DNA from: Spirochaetota bacterium
GTDB lineage: Bacteria; Spirochaetota; UBA12135; COTS27; JAFLEE01
DNA: 64,000 nt
Assembly: GCA_017302015.1 (NCBI GenBank)
Contig: JAFLEE010000013.1
Location: forward strand, 23,062 to 87,061
Direction: 5' to 3'
Both the position numbers and the translations under genes were made by a program. Below the pieces are notes generated by a model. The model did not search any database. It saw only the letters and a list, made by a program, of their open reading frames with translations, and was not told where the DNA came from. Below, piece by piece: positions 42,663 to 50,531 of the stretch; within the stretch, counting starts at the first letter, position 1; each line of letters opens with the position of its first letter.

Positions 42663-45600
42663 ATGAGATGGATTTTCGCATTCCTCGCCTGCCTGCTCCC
42701 CCTCGCCGGGGCCGACCTGCTCAGGGCCGACTTCGAGACCGATGCCCGGGCCCGGGCGGGAGACGCCTGGATCCTCCCAAACGGCCATGCGGCGCTCGGC
42801 GAGGTCGGCGGGAAGCGCGCCCTCCAGGCTTGGGGGGCCTTCGCCCCGATCCGCTACGCCACCCGCGGCCTGCTGCCCAAAGAGAAGGGCTTCCTCCGCT
42901 TCGACTACTCGCCGCGCCTGAAAGCCCGCCAGGCTTCGGGCACCCCCAAGGTCATGGCCACCTTCCTCTCCGTGAAATCCCCCTCCCCGCCCGACTACGC
43001 GGGATTCTCCATCGGCGCCAACCTGCAGGAGAACGGAAAGGTCTACCTCTGGCTCATCGTCGCCGGGAAAAACGGGGGCCAGATCTACCGTGAAGTTTCC
43101 CTCCCCGACGGCGTCTGGTGCGAGATCGCCGCCTCGTGGGGCCCGCGCACCCTCACGCTCTTCCTCGACGGGAAACCCGTGGGCGACATGGCCCGGCCCG
43201 AGTCGATCTTCGCCGAGGTCGATCTCTGCGTGGGCGGCTACGGCGCCGCCATCGCCGACGGCGCGATCCGGGGTCTCGCGGTCCGCGATGCCAGCCCCTA
43301 CCCCGCGGGCACCGATGAGATCGACTTCGAGTTCCCCGGAAAGAAAGGCGTCGCCACGCTCTTGCGGCATACCGGCATGGCCATCACCGCCGAGCGCCTC
43401 GCCCTCGTGGTGGCCGCCAGCGAACCCTGCACGATGACGGTGCGCTCCGCGGTCTTCCAAGTGAAGCCCGGGCAGGGGTACGCCGTGAACTACTCGGGGC
43501 GGCCCCATGATTTCCTGGTCGCCGACGCCCGGGGCGTGCTGCGCATCCCGCTTCCCGACTTCCACACCTATAACACCCTCGTCGCCGTCCCCCAGGATAT
43601 CCGCGACCTGCTGGGTGGGGCGTCCTGGAAGGGGGTCGTCGATGACCGGGCCGTGGCGACCCTGGGTTGGGGGCACGAAGGGGGCGCCGCCCTCACCGGC
43701 GCGTCTTCCCTTCCCGCGGGGGCCTACTCCCGCGACGCCAAGGCGACCCGCACGGGCGCACCCGCCTTCCGCCTCGAGAAACTTCGCCAGGGCGGCGAAG
43801 TCCGGTGGGAGAGTTCGCCGGTGATCCTCGAGGCCGGGAAAGAATACCTGCTCTCGGGCTGGTACCAAACCGAGCGCAGCGAGTTCGGCGCCGTCGCCCT
43901 GTTCGGGGTGACCCTGCGAACGGCCGATGGCAAGAGCCAAACCATCCACCAGACCTACCTCAACCCCCTCATCGCCCCGCTCCTCGGTGCCCGTTGGAGA
44001 TACGCTTATCTGCGCGTGAAAGCCCCGGCGAACATCGCGGAAGCGGTCGCCGTGCTCGGGCTGCGCGGCAGCGCGGGCCAGGCGATTTCATGGGACGGGC
44101 TCGGCCTGCGCCTCGCGCCCCCGACCTCCGCCAATATCGTCCAAGAACTCCCCGCCGCGGACACGGCCCCGGCCCTCCCCCTCGAGGAACTCCGCTCGCT
44201 CTGGGCCGGCCGAGAGGGCGTGCGCGTGGAGACCGCGCCCGGCCCCTTCCCCGTGCTGCGCGTCGACGGCAAGCCGGTACCGTCCCTCGTCTATAACGCC
44301 TACGTCGTAGACCCGAAGGAAGCCGAGCTCGGGCCCATGCTCGCCGCCGGCATCCGCTGGCTCTACGTGCGCATCGCGCCCCACAACAAAGAATGGTGGA
44401 TCGGGGAGGACCGCTACGATTTCAGCGACGTGCAGCCGAGCCTGGAAGCCGCGCTGCAGCGGGATCCGGGCGCGGTCGTCATGCTCGAGGTGCCCATCTC
44501 CCCGCGCTACCGGGAATGGGGCGATCTCCATCCCGAGGCGATCTGGCGCGACCACGACGGCGAGAAGATCGCGGGGCTCAAGAAAACCATCCGGGCGCTC
44601 CAGACCCTGGACAACGGCAAAGACGCCTTCTGGGCCCACAGCTATGCCGCCTCCCAGTACCGGGAGAGCGCCGCGCGGGCCCTGGAGGCGCTGGCGGCCC
44701 ACCTTAAATCCTTCCCCACCGGCAAGGCGGTGGCGGGGATCAATTTCCATTGCGGCACCGACAACCAATGGTTCCCCCACGTCAACTACGTGGGCTTCGA
44801 CTATTCCACCGGCGCCCAGAAGGATTTCAGGGAACGCCTGCGCAAGCGCTACGGGGGGGACGTCGCCCGCCTGCGCGCCGCGTGGGCCAACCCCGAGGTC
44901 GACTTCGAGACGGCCACGCTCGCGCCCTTCGCCATGCGCAACCGCGCCAGCGTTTCCTTCCTCGACCCCGAGCGCGGCGCCGACCGGTGGATTCTGGATT
45001 CCAACCGCTACAACGACGACGGGGCCACCGAGACGGCGAAATTTCTGGGGGCCGCGGTGAAGAAGGCCTTCGGCCGCAATGTATTCATCAATCTCTACGC
45101 GCCGGACATCGCCCAGGGCTATAGCGGGCGCGGGGGAAAGGCCGCCGCCCTCGAGGGGCCCGGGGTGGACGGGTTCGTGAGCGTGCCCGAGTACGGCCTT
45201 TGGCGCCAAGCGGGGCGCACCGGCACCTTCGCCTCGGCCTTCGGTTCCCTCGCGCTCCACGGGAAGATCTTCCTCTCCGAACTCGATTACCGCACCCACA
45301 CCTGCTGGATCTCCGCCGACGCCTTCGATTACCTCTATTACTACCACGGCGGCGTGCAGAGCGAAGCCGAGTTCGCCGGCCAGGCTCGACGGGATCTGGG
45401 GGCGCTCCTGGCCGGGGGCCAGGGGGCCTGGTTCCTCGCCATGAACCGCCATCTTTTCTCCACGCCCGCCTACCGCGGCGTCGTGGCGGAACTCGCCCGC
45501 GCCGCGCGCCTCGCCGCCGAGAAGCCCATGCCCGCCGACCGGGCGCAAATGGCCGTCTACATCGACGAAGACACCCGCCACGCGGCCTCCTATCCCTACG

Positions 45601-46376
45601 GCCCCGGCCTCAATAACCTCTCCATCGGGGTGGGAAAACTCCCGCTCTTCCGCTCGGGCGTCTCCTGGGATCTCTACTACCTCTCCGATCTCGACCATCC
45701 GGCCCGCCCCGCCTATAAGGTCCATTATTTCGCCGCCGCGCCCACCCTCCCGGCGCGCCAGATCGAGTACGTCCGAAAGAACCTGCAAAAAGACGGCAAC
45801 ATCCTCGTCTTCTGCAACGCGGCCGCCGCCGTCTCCGATGCGGGCCGTTTCGAGGAGAATATCCATGCCCTCACGGGGATGCGGATCCGCATGGACCGCG
45901 CGGCGGTGGATGTCTATCGGGTCCGCCCGGTTCCCTGCGACGACCCGATCGCCAAGGGGCTGCGGGATAACGTGCTCACCGAGATGAAGCAGCCCCTGGT
46001 ATGGGTGGAGGACCCCCAGGCGATCCGCTTCGGCGAGATCCCCGGCACGGGCAAGGCCGGCTGGGCGATCCGGCGCTTCCCCGGCTGGACGAGCGTCTAC
46101 CTCGCCCTGCCCGGGTCGATCACCCCCGAACTCGTGCGCAATCTTATCCGGGAAGCCGGCCTGGAGCCCCTCGGGCCCGTCGGGGACGTCTGCTCCGGGG
46201 GCAACGGCTTCCTCAGCCTCCACGCGCTTTCGGACGGAGAGAAGACCCTGAGTTGGAAGGGCGCCTGCGATGTGGAAGATCTCGCCACCGGAACTCTCGC
46301 GGCGAAAAACGCCCATTCGCTGCGCTTCCCCATGCTCGCGGGGGAGACGCGATGGTTCCGGAAGAAAGAGCAGTAG
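42663..46376 (+). CDS. Very large secreted GH42-like glycoside hydrolase family protein
   Basis: The 1237-residue product starts with a signal peptide (MRWIFAFLACLLPLAGA). A LamG/concanavalin-like domain follows (residues ~20-215), then a second beta domain with VILEAGKEYLLSGWYQTE (~365-500). A (beta/alpha)8-type domain reads VPSLVYNAYVVDPKEAELG, INFHCGTDNQWFPHVNYVG, FRERLRKRYGGDVARLRAAW and IFLSELDYRTHTCW. C-terminal flavodoxin-like and beta segments complete it. In GH42-like enzymes the acid/base Glu lies where this protein has Gln702 (GTDNQW); a candidate nucleophile Glu873 is present. AGAGG precedes the ATG. It faces the GntR-LacI regulator gene. Confidence 0.78.
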   Translation: MRWIFAFLACLLPLAGADLLRADFETDARARAGDAWILPNGHAALGEVGGKRALQAWGAFAPIRYATRGLLPKEKGFLRFDYSPRLKARQASGTPKVMATFLSVKSPSPPDYAGFSIGANLQENGKVYLWLIVAGKNGGQIYREVSLPDGVWCEIAASWGPRTLTLFLDGKPVGDMARPESIFAEVDLCVGGYGAAIADGAIRGLAVRDASPYPAGTDEIDFEFPGKKGVATLLRHTGMAITAERLALVVAASEPCTMTVRSAVFQVKPGQGYAVNYSGRPHDFLVADARGVLRIPLPDFHTYNTLVAVPQDIRDLLGGASWKGVVDDRAVATLGWGHEGGAALTGASSLPAGAYSRDAKATRTGAPAFRLEKLRQGGEVRWESSPVILEAGKEYLLSGWYQTERSEFGAVALFGVTLRTADGKSQTIHQTYLNPLIAPLLGARWRYAYLRVKAPANIAEAVAVLGLRGSAGQAISWDGLGLRLAPPTSANIVQELPAADTAPALPLEELRSLWAGREGVRVETAPGPFPVLRVDGKPVPSLVYNAYVVDPKEAELGPMLAAGIRWLYVRIAPHNKEWWIGEDRYDFSDVQPSLEAALQRDPGAVVMLEVPISPRYREWGDLHPEAIWRDHDGEKIAGLKKTIRALQTLDNGKDAFWAHSYAASQYRESAARALEALAAHLKSFPTGKAVAGINFHCGTDNQWFPHVNYVGFDYSTGAQKDFRERLRKRYGGDVARLRAAWANPEVDFETATLAPFAMRNRASVSFLDPERGADRWILDSNRYNDDGATETAKFLGAAVKKAFGRNVFINLYAPDIAQGYSGRGGKAAALEGPGVDGFVSVPEYGLWRQAGRTGTFASAFGSLALHGKIFLSELDYRTHTCWISADAFDYLYYYHGGVQSEAEFAGQARRDLGALLAGGQGAWFLAMNRHLFSTPAYRGVVAELARAARLAAEKPMPADRAQMAVYIDEDTRHAASYPYGPGLNNLSIGVGKLPLFRSGVSWDLYYLSDLDHPARPAYKVHYFAAAPTLPARQIEYVRKNLQKDGNILVFCNAAAAVSDAGRFEENIHALTGMRIRMDRAAVDVYRVRPVPCDDPIAKGLRDNVLTEMKQPLVWVEDPQAIRFGEIPGTGKAGWAIRRFPGWTSVYLALPGSITPELVRNLIREAGLEPLGPVGDVCSGGNGFLSLHALSDGEKTLSWKGACDVEDLATGTLAAKNAHSLRFPMLAGETRWFRKKEQ

Positions 46377-46493
46377 CCGCCCTGGGGTCTTGAGGACGGA
46401 TCCTTGGCGAAAGCTGGTCTTTGTGCTTCTGGATTCGATCGGAACGCAACGTGGTGGGCATGGCAATGCGCAACAGCGGGGACTGGAGGAATA

Positions 46494-46646
46494 ATGCCCC
46501 GTGGCGGCCGGGAAAAAGATAAAATCACGGTACGCTTGGAAGGGATCCCGGGACAACGCCGTCTCGAAGAGAGGTACCCCATGGCCATCAGAATCAAATC
46601 ACCCGCCAATTCGAGCCTTACGGCCCCCGCTCCTCGGGGGAACTAG
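46494..46646 (+). CDS. Putative leader ORF upstream of the GH32-like gene
   Basis: A 50-codon ORF starts ATG at 46494, three bases after GGAGGA, and ends TAG two bases before the GH32-like start. A second in-frame ATG (46581) with its own GAGAGG would give 21 residues. The product is basic and has no recognisable domain. Its 3' end passes through the hairpin at 46624-46640 that contains the GGGGG Shine-Dalgarno of the next gene, so the ORF may act through translational coupling rather than its peptide. Confidence 0.35.
   Translation: MPRGGREKDKITVRLEGIPGQRRLEERYPMAIRIKSPANSSLTAPAPRGN
46624..46640 (+). promoter_or_regulatory. Hairpin sequestering the GH32-like Shine-Dalgarno
   Basis: CCCCCG-CTCCT-CGGGGG is a perfect 6-bp stem whose right arm supplies the GGGGG ribosome-binding site of the gene at 46649. 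Ribosomes finishing the leader ORF would open it. Confidence 0.45.
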
Positions 46647-46648
46647 CC

Positions 46649-47578
46649 ATGCTCACCCTCCCCGGAAAGTGGATCGGCGACCCCTGGTTCTATGTGGACG
46701 GCGATACGGTCCACTGCTATTTCCTCACCGCCTCCGATACGAACCCCCCGTCGACGCGCCACACCAATTGGGAGATCGGCCATGCCGTCAGCGGCGATCT
46801 TTCGACCTGGACCGACCGGGGGATCGTGCTCCGGCCCGGGCCCCGGGATTGGGACGGGCACCACCTCGCCACCGGCTCGGTCCTCCGCTTCCAGGGCAGG
46901 TTCTGGATGGCCTATACCGGGCATCCCCGCGGCGAAGACCCCACGATCCAACGCGTCGGGCTCGCCGTGTCCGACGACCTCCATGCCTGGGAAAAGTTCG
47001 GGGACAAGCCCGTCACCGAGGTCGATGAGCGCTACTACGAACGCGCGACCAGCGGCCAGAGGCCGTTCATGCATTGGCGCGACCCGGCGTTGTTCCGCCA
47101 CGGCGACCACGTCTATCACGTCGTCTGTGCCCGATGCCGCCAAGGCGAGGCCGCGGGCCGGGGAAGCGTGGGCGTCGCGCGCACCGCGGATATGGCGCAT
47201 TGGGAGGTGCTTCCCCCCTTCGCACTCGAGCCCTTCGCGGAGGAGCTCGAATGCCCCTCCATCCTCACGCTCAACCAAAAATGGTTCCTGGTGTTCTCCA
47301 CCCACCGCCACCTCATCGCCCCGTCACAGCGGGAAGCGGGGCCCGAGGCGTCGCTTCGATCGGGGACCTACTCGATGGTTTCCGACTCGCCCTTGGGCCC
47401 CTACCGCTTCTGCGGCATGATCGAGCGCACGAGCGCCCCGGTGTATGCCGGGCAGATCGTCGTGTGGAAAGGACGCCCCTACCTGCTCGGCACCCGCACG
47501 GATCGCCGCGACACCATCTCCGACCCACTACCGGTGACGGCCGATGCGCACGGGATCGTGGCGGCGACCGGCGACTGA
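46649..47578 (+). CDS. GH32-like five-bladed beta-propeller glycosidase
   Basis: This 309-residue cytoplasmic protein has clan GH-J features. The first-blade Asp is in KWIGDPWFYVDGD, followed by TNWEIGHAVSGDLSTWTDRG. The transition-state-type Asp is in HWRDPALF, and the EC motif with the putative acid/base Glu is in ELECPSILTL. GH32 acts on fructosides; this sequence is short and lacks the C-terminal beta-sandwich, so related activity on another furanoside is possible. No signal peptide. Convergent with the AraC gene downstream. Confidence 0.75.
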   Translation: MLTLPGKWIGDPWFYVDGDTVHCYFLTASDTNPPSTRHTNWEIGHAVSGDLSTWTDRGIVLRPGPRDWDGHHLATGSVLRFQGRFWMAYTGHPRGEDPTIQRVGLAVSDDLHAWEKFGDKPVTEVDERYYERATSGQRPFMHWRDPALFRHGDHVYHVVCARCRQGEAAGRGSVGVARTADMAHWEVLPPFALEPFAEELECPSILTLNQKWFLVFSTHRHLIAPSQREAGPEASLRSGTYSMVSDSPLGPYRFCGMIERTSAPVYAGQIVVWKGRPYLLGTRTDRRDTISDPLPVTADAHGIVAATGD

Positions 47579-47651
47579 ACGAATAGGTCCCGCGAACGGC
47601 GAGGACGCCGCAGGCACCGTTTCCCCAGGAAGCATCCGCGTCCCAACGCGG

Positions 47652-47687
47652 GAAGGCGCGGCGAGATTCCCCCGGGCGCTTCTTTTT
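47652..47687 (+). terminator. Candidate Rho-independent terminator of the GH32-like gene
   Basis: GAAGGCGC...GCGCTTC pairs with one bulge and is followed by TTTTT (47683-47687). A preceding small hairpin CCGCGT-CCCA-ACGCGG begins at about 47636. Confidence 0.4.
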
Positions 47688-48567
47688 AGGCCTCCCGGCG
47701 CCAGGCCCTCGGCGACATGCCGTAGCACGCCTTGAAATGCCGGTTGAAGCTGGAGAGGGTCTCGAAACCCGTGGCCCCCGCGATCTCCACGATGGGTCGC
47801 GCGCTATTTTTGAGCAGCACCCCCGCGGCGCGCAGGCGGAATTGGATGAGGTAGGAGAGCGGGGCGCCGCCGACGGCCGCGGCGAACTCCCGGCGGAAAT
47901 GGGTCGCGCTCAGGCCGCAATGGTCGGCCAATCGCCTGATGGAGATGGCCTCGTGGTAATGCTCGGCGATGTACTCCAGGGCGGGCCGGATCTTCCCGAG
48001 TTCCCGCCGGCCGCTTCCCTTTCCGCCCGAGGGGGGCCGAAGGCGCCGCGCCTGGTGGATGCGCACGAGGATGAGCCAGGTCAGGGCGCGCACGGCGGAA
48101 CTCCGGCCCGGCGACTTGGACAAGAGTTCTTCCATGAGCGCGCCCACCGAGGCGGCCAGGAACGGGTGTTCGGCCGCCGAAAAGACGTTGTGGAACCCCG
48201 GCCCGGTCATGGCCGCCGTCTCGAGGTAGCGCTCCTCGACGGGCGCGAAGCCGGCAAGGAGCGCGCTGGGATCGAGATTGGTGAAGGACCAATGGCTCAC
48301 GACGCCGGGGCTCGAGACCACCATGTGGAGCTCCCGGGGCGGGATGGCCACCACATCCCCCGCCCCGTAGGGGAGCGCCTTGTTCTCGATGACGCAGAGG
48401 CCGGACCCGCGGGCGCAATAGCCGAGTTCGAAGCAATCGTGCACGTGGGGCTGGACTTTCTGCCCGCCCCGGCGATCGTGGGGGATGGGGACGGTGATGG
48501 GAAAGTCCGCTGCCAAGGCGATGGGATCGTACTGGGAACTGGCGGCGAGATAGGGTCGTTTTTGCAT
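47686..48567 (-). CDS. AraC-family transcriptional regulator with cupin sensor
   Basis: The N-terminal cupin has the metal/ligand-type motif VQPHVHDCFELGYCARGSG and GAGDVVAIPPRELH. The C-terminal AraC domain contains ISIRRLADHCGLSATHFRREFAAAVGG, then FRLRAAGVLLKNSARPIVEIAGATGFETLSSFNRHFKACY split across the second HTH. The ATG at 48567 gives 293 residues; a GTG at 48606 would add 13 and leave only 17 bp to the divergent gene. Neither has a clear Shine-Dalgarno. It probably controls the divergent dehydrogenase gene at 48624 or the neighbouring glycosidases. Confidence 0.88.
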   Translation of the reverse strand: MQKRPYLAASSQYDPIALAADFPITVPIPHDRRGGQKVQPHVHDCFELGYCARGSGLCVIENKALPYGAGDVVAIPPRELHMVVSSPGVVSHWSFTNLDPSALLAGFAPVEERYLETAAMTGPGFHNVFSAAEHPFLAASVGALMEELLSKSPGRSSAVRALTWLILVRIHQARRLRPPSGGKGSGRRELGKIRPALEYIAEHYHEAISIRRLADHCGLSATHFRREFAAAVGGAPLSYLIQFRLRAAGVLLKNSARPIVEIAGATGFETLSSFNRHFKACYGMSPRAWRREA

Positions 48568-48608
48568 ACTTTTTAAGTCTTTTTGGCGAAGATCAGGCTC
48601 TTTCACTC

Positions 48609-48617
48609 AAGTATACT
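48609..48617. promoter_or_regulatory. AAGTATACT site shared with the GntR-LacI operator region
   Basis: AAGTATACT occurs here and at 42621-42629 in the regulator/GH42-like intergenic region; its core AGTATACT is a perfect palindrome. Here it contains TATACT (48612-48617), a -10-like element six bases before the dehydrogenase ATG at 48624. Confidence 0.4.
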
Positions 48618-48623
48618 GATTCC

Positions 48624-49700
48624 ATGAACTCCACACAAGCCGCCCTTTTAGATCGCCCGAAAGCCTCCCCGTCCGCCCGCCCGGCCTCCGGGGGAAACCC
48701 GATGGTCGTCTTCACCGGCCCCGGGAAGGTGGAACTCCAGGACCATCCGATCCCCGCGGCCTTCCCGGGGCAGGTGCTCATCCGAACCTCGAAGACCCTC
48801 ATCAGCACGGGTACGGAGCTCACGGTGCTCTCCGGCGATTTCCCGCAGGGATCGCGGTGGGAAGAGTACGCCCGCTTCCCGTTCCTCGCGGGCTACGACA
48901 ACGTGGGCACCATCGTCGAGACCGGTGAGGGCGTCGATGCGACGCTTACGGGGCGCAAGGTCGCCACCTACGGCAAGCACGCCCGCTTCACCACCTGCGC
49001 CGCGGCGGACCTCCGACTCCTCCCTGAGGGCATCCGCGAAGAGCAGGCGGTGTTCTTCACCATCGCCGAGATCGCCATGAACGGCGTACGCCGGGGCGGC
49101 GTTGAGTGGGGCGAGGCGGTGGCCGTCTACGGGCAGGGCCTCCTGGGCCAACTCGCGGCGCGCATCTGCCGCCTCGCGGGGGCGAAACCCGTCCTCGCCA
49201 TCGATCCGGCGGAGAGCCGCCTCGCGCGCCTGCCGAATGATCCGGCGATCCTCCGGGTGAACCCGAAGCGGGAAGAGGTGGAGGCGCGCATCCAGTCGGC
49301 CACGGGGGGCCGCCTGGTGGACGTGGTCTTCGAAGTCACCGGCGCCGCCGACCTCATCGCCGGCGAGTTCCGGGGCCTGCGCCCCCAGGGCCGCTTCGTG
49401 GTGCTCAGCAGCCCCCGGGGCAAGAGCCTCCTCGATCTCCACGACCTGTGCAACGCGCCGAGTTTCACCATCATCGGCGCCCATAACGGGTCCCATCCCG
49501 CCCAAGCCACGCCCCAGACGCCGTGGACGAAGGCGCGGCATAATGAACTCTTCTTCGATCTCCTGGTGGATGGATCCCTCGACCTCTCGCCCTTAATCAG
49601 CGACCGGGCCTCCTACCGGGAGGCCCCGGCGCTCTACGCCCAGCTCTTGGCAGACCGCAGCGCGTCGATGGGCGTCGTGCTGGATTGGGAAGGGGACTAA
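48624..49700 (+). CDS. MDR-superfamily (zinc-type alcohol dehydrogenase-like) oxidoreductase
   Basis: An MDR protein of 358 residues. From VVFTGPGKVELQDHPIPAAF it follows the GroES-like domain, with ISTGTELTVLSG in place of the usual catalytic Cys and PFLAGYDNVGTIVETGEGV. The nucleotide-binding part is VAVYGQGLLGQLAARICRLAGAKPVLAIDP. The catalytic-zinc Cys/His and the structural-zinc Cys cluster are missing, so this is a zinc-free MDR branch. The start is uncertain: the first 26 residues are Ser/Pro/Ala-rich, and the ATG at 48702 has a GGGGGA before it and begins exactly at the domain. The substrate is likely a polyol or sugar. Confidence 0.82.
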   Translation: MNSTQAALLDRPKASPSARPASGGNPMVVFTGPGKVELQDHPIPAAFPGQVLIRTSKTLISTGTELTVLSGDFPQGSRWEEYARFPFLAGYDNVGTIVETGEGVDATLTGRKVATYGKHARFTTCAAADLRLLPEGIREEQAVFFTIAEIAMNGVRRGGVEWGEAVAVYGQGLLGQLAARICRLAGAKPVLAIDPAESRLARLPNDPAILRVNPKREEVEARIQSATGGRLVDVVFEVTGAADLIAGEFRGLRPQGRFVVLSSPRGKSLLDLHDLCNAPSFTIIGAHNGSHPAQATPQTPWTKARHNELFFDLLVDGSLDLSPLISDRASYREAPALYAQLLADRSASMGVVLDWEGD

Positions 49701-49755
49701 GCGGCGGGATCGGGAACGTTCCAGCCTCGCCGTTGGGAACGGACGAGCCGGGCGA

Positions 49756-50523
49756 CTAAAGAATCTTCCAGCGGAGCGCGCCGAGGCGTTGGAGGGAAGC
49801 TTCCCATGCTTTCTTCTGGCCCTCCTCCGGCTCGCGAGCCCCGAGGTCGGGCGCGTCCATCCCCAATTCCGCCCATTTGGACTCCCCGCTTCGGTGGTAG
49901 GGGAGGATCTCGATCCCCGTGATGCCCGGATGCTTTCGACTGAGCGCCGCGATGGCCGAGAAATGCTCCTCGAAATCGTTCACGCCGGGGACCATGGGGC
50001 AGCGCAGGAGCACCTTCCCCCCGCGCTCGAGGATCGCTTCGAGGTTCGTAAGTGGGACGGAAGCCGGGATGCCCGTGAGTTCACGGTGGCGTTCTTCGCC
50101 CGTGGCCTTCAAATCATAGAGGAAAAGATCCACGAAGCGCAGGAGTCGGTCGAGCAGGTTCGATGGGAAGCATCCGCAGGTGTCCAGGCAGGTGTGGATG
50201 CCTTCGCCGCGGGCGGCCTCGAGGAGGGCGAGGCAGAAATCGGCCTGCCGGGTAGGTTCGCCGCCGGAGAGGGTCATCCCGCCGCCGCTTACTTGGTGGA
50301 AGCGGCGATCCTTGCGCACGACCGCCATCACCTCCTCCACCGACCACTCCCGGCCCCAGGTCCGCGGGGGATCCCCGCTGACGGCGGACTGGGGTTCCAG
50401 CTCCCAGGATTCTGGGTTATGGCACCAGCGGCAACGCATCGGGCAGCCCTTCAGGAACACGGTGGTGCGGATGCCCGGGCCGTCCTGGAGCGCCGAACGC
50501 TGGAGATCGAAGACGATGCCCAT
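49756..50523 (-). CDS. Glycyl-radical-enzyme activating enzyme (radical SAM)
   Basis: This 255-residue protein contains the activase signature GPGIRTTVFLKGCPMRCRWCHNPE (only the CxxxCxxC is essential; here C-P-M-R-C-R-W-C), MTLSGGEPTRQADFCLALL, TCLDTCG and FLYDLKATGEERH. It lacks the additional ferredoxin-type cluster insert of the dehydratase/BssD class, so it resembles the simpler PflA/short type. It lies 8 bp after the glycyl radical enzyme gene on the same strand and installs the radical on its C-terminal Gly. Confidence 0.9.
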   Translation of the reverse strand: MGIVFDLQRSALQDGPGIRTTVFLKGCPMRCRWCHNPESWELEPQSAVSGDPPRTWGREWSVEEVMAVVRKDRRFHQVSGGGMTLSGGEPTRQADFCLALLEAARGEGIHTCLDTCGCFPSNLLDRLLRFVDLFLYDLKATGEERHRELTGIPASVPLTNLEAILERGGKVLLRCPMVPGVNDFEEHFSAIAALSRKHPGITGIEILPYHRSGESKWAELGMDAPDLGAREPEEGQKKAWEASLQRLGALRWKIL

Positions 50524-50531
50524 GGCGCGCG

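Noticed and set aside
49701-49755. Bidirectional terminator between the convergent dehydrogenase and activase genes
   Set aside because: CGTTCC...GGAACG and GGAACGTTCC palindromes exist, but neither strand has a T-tract.
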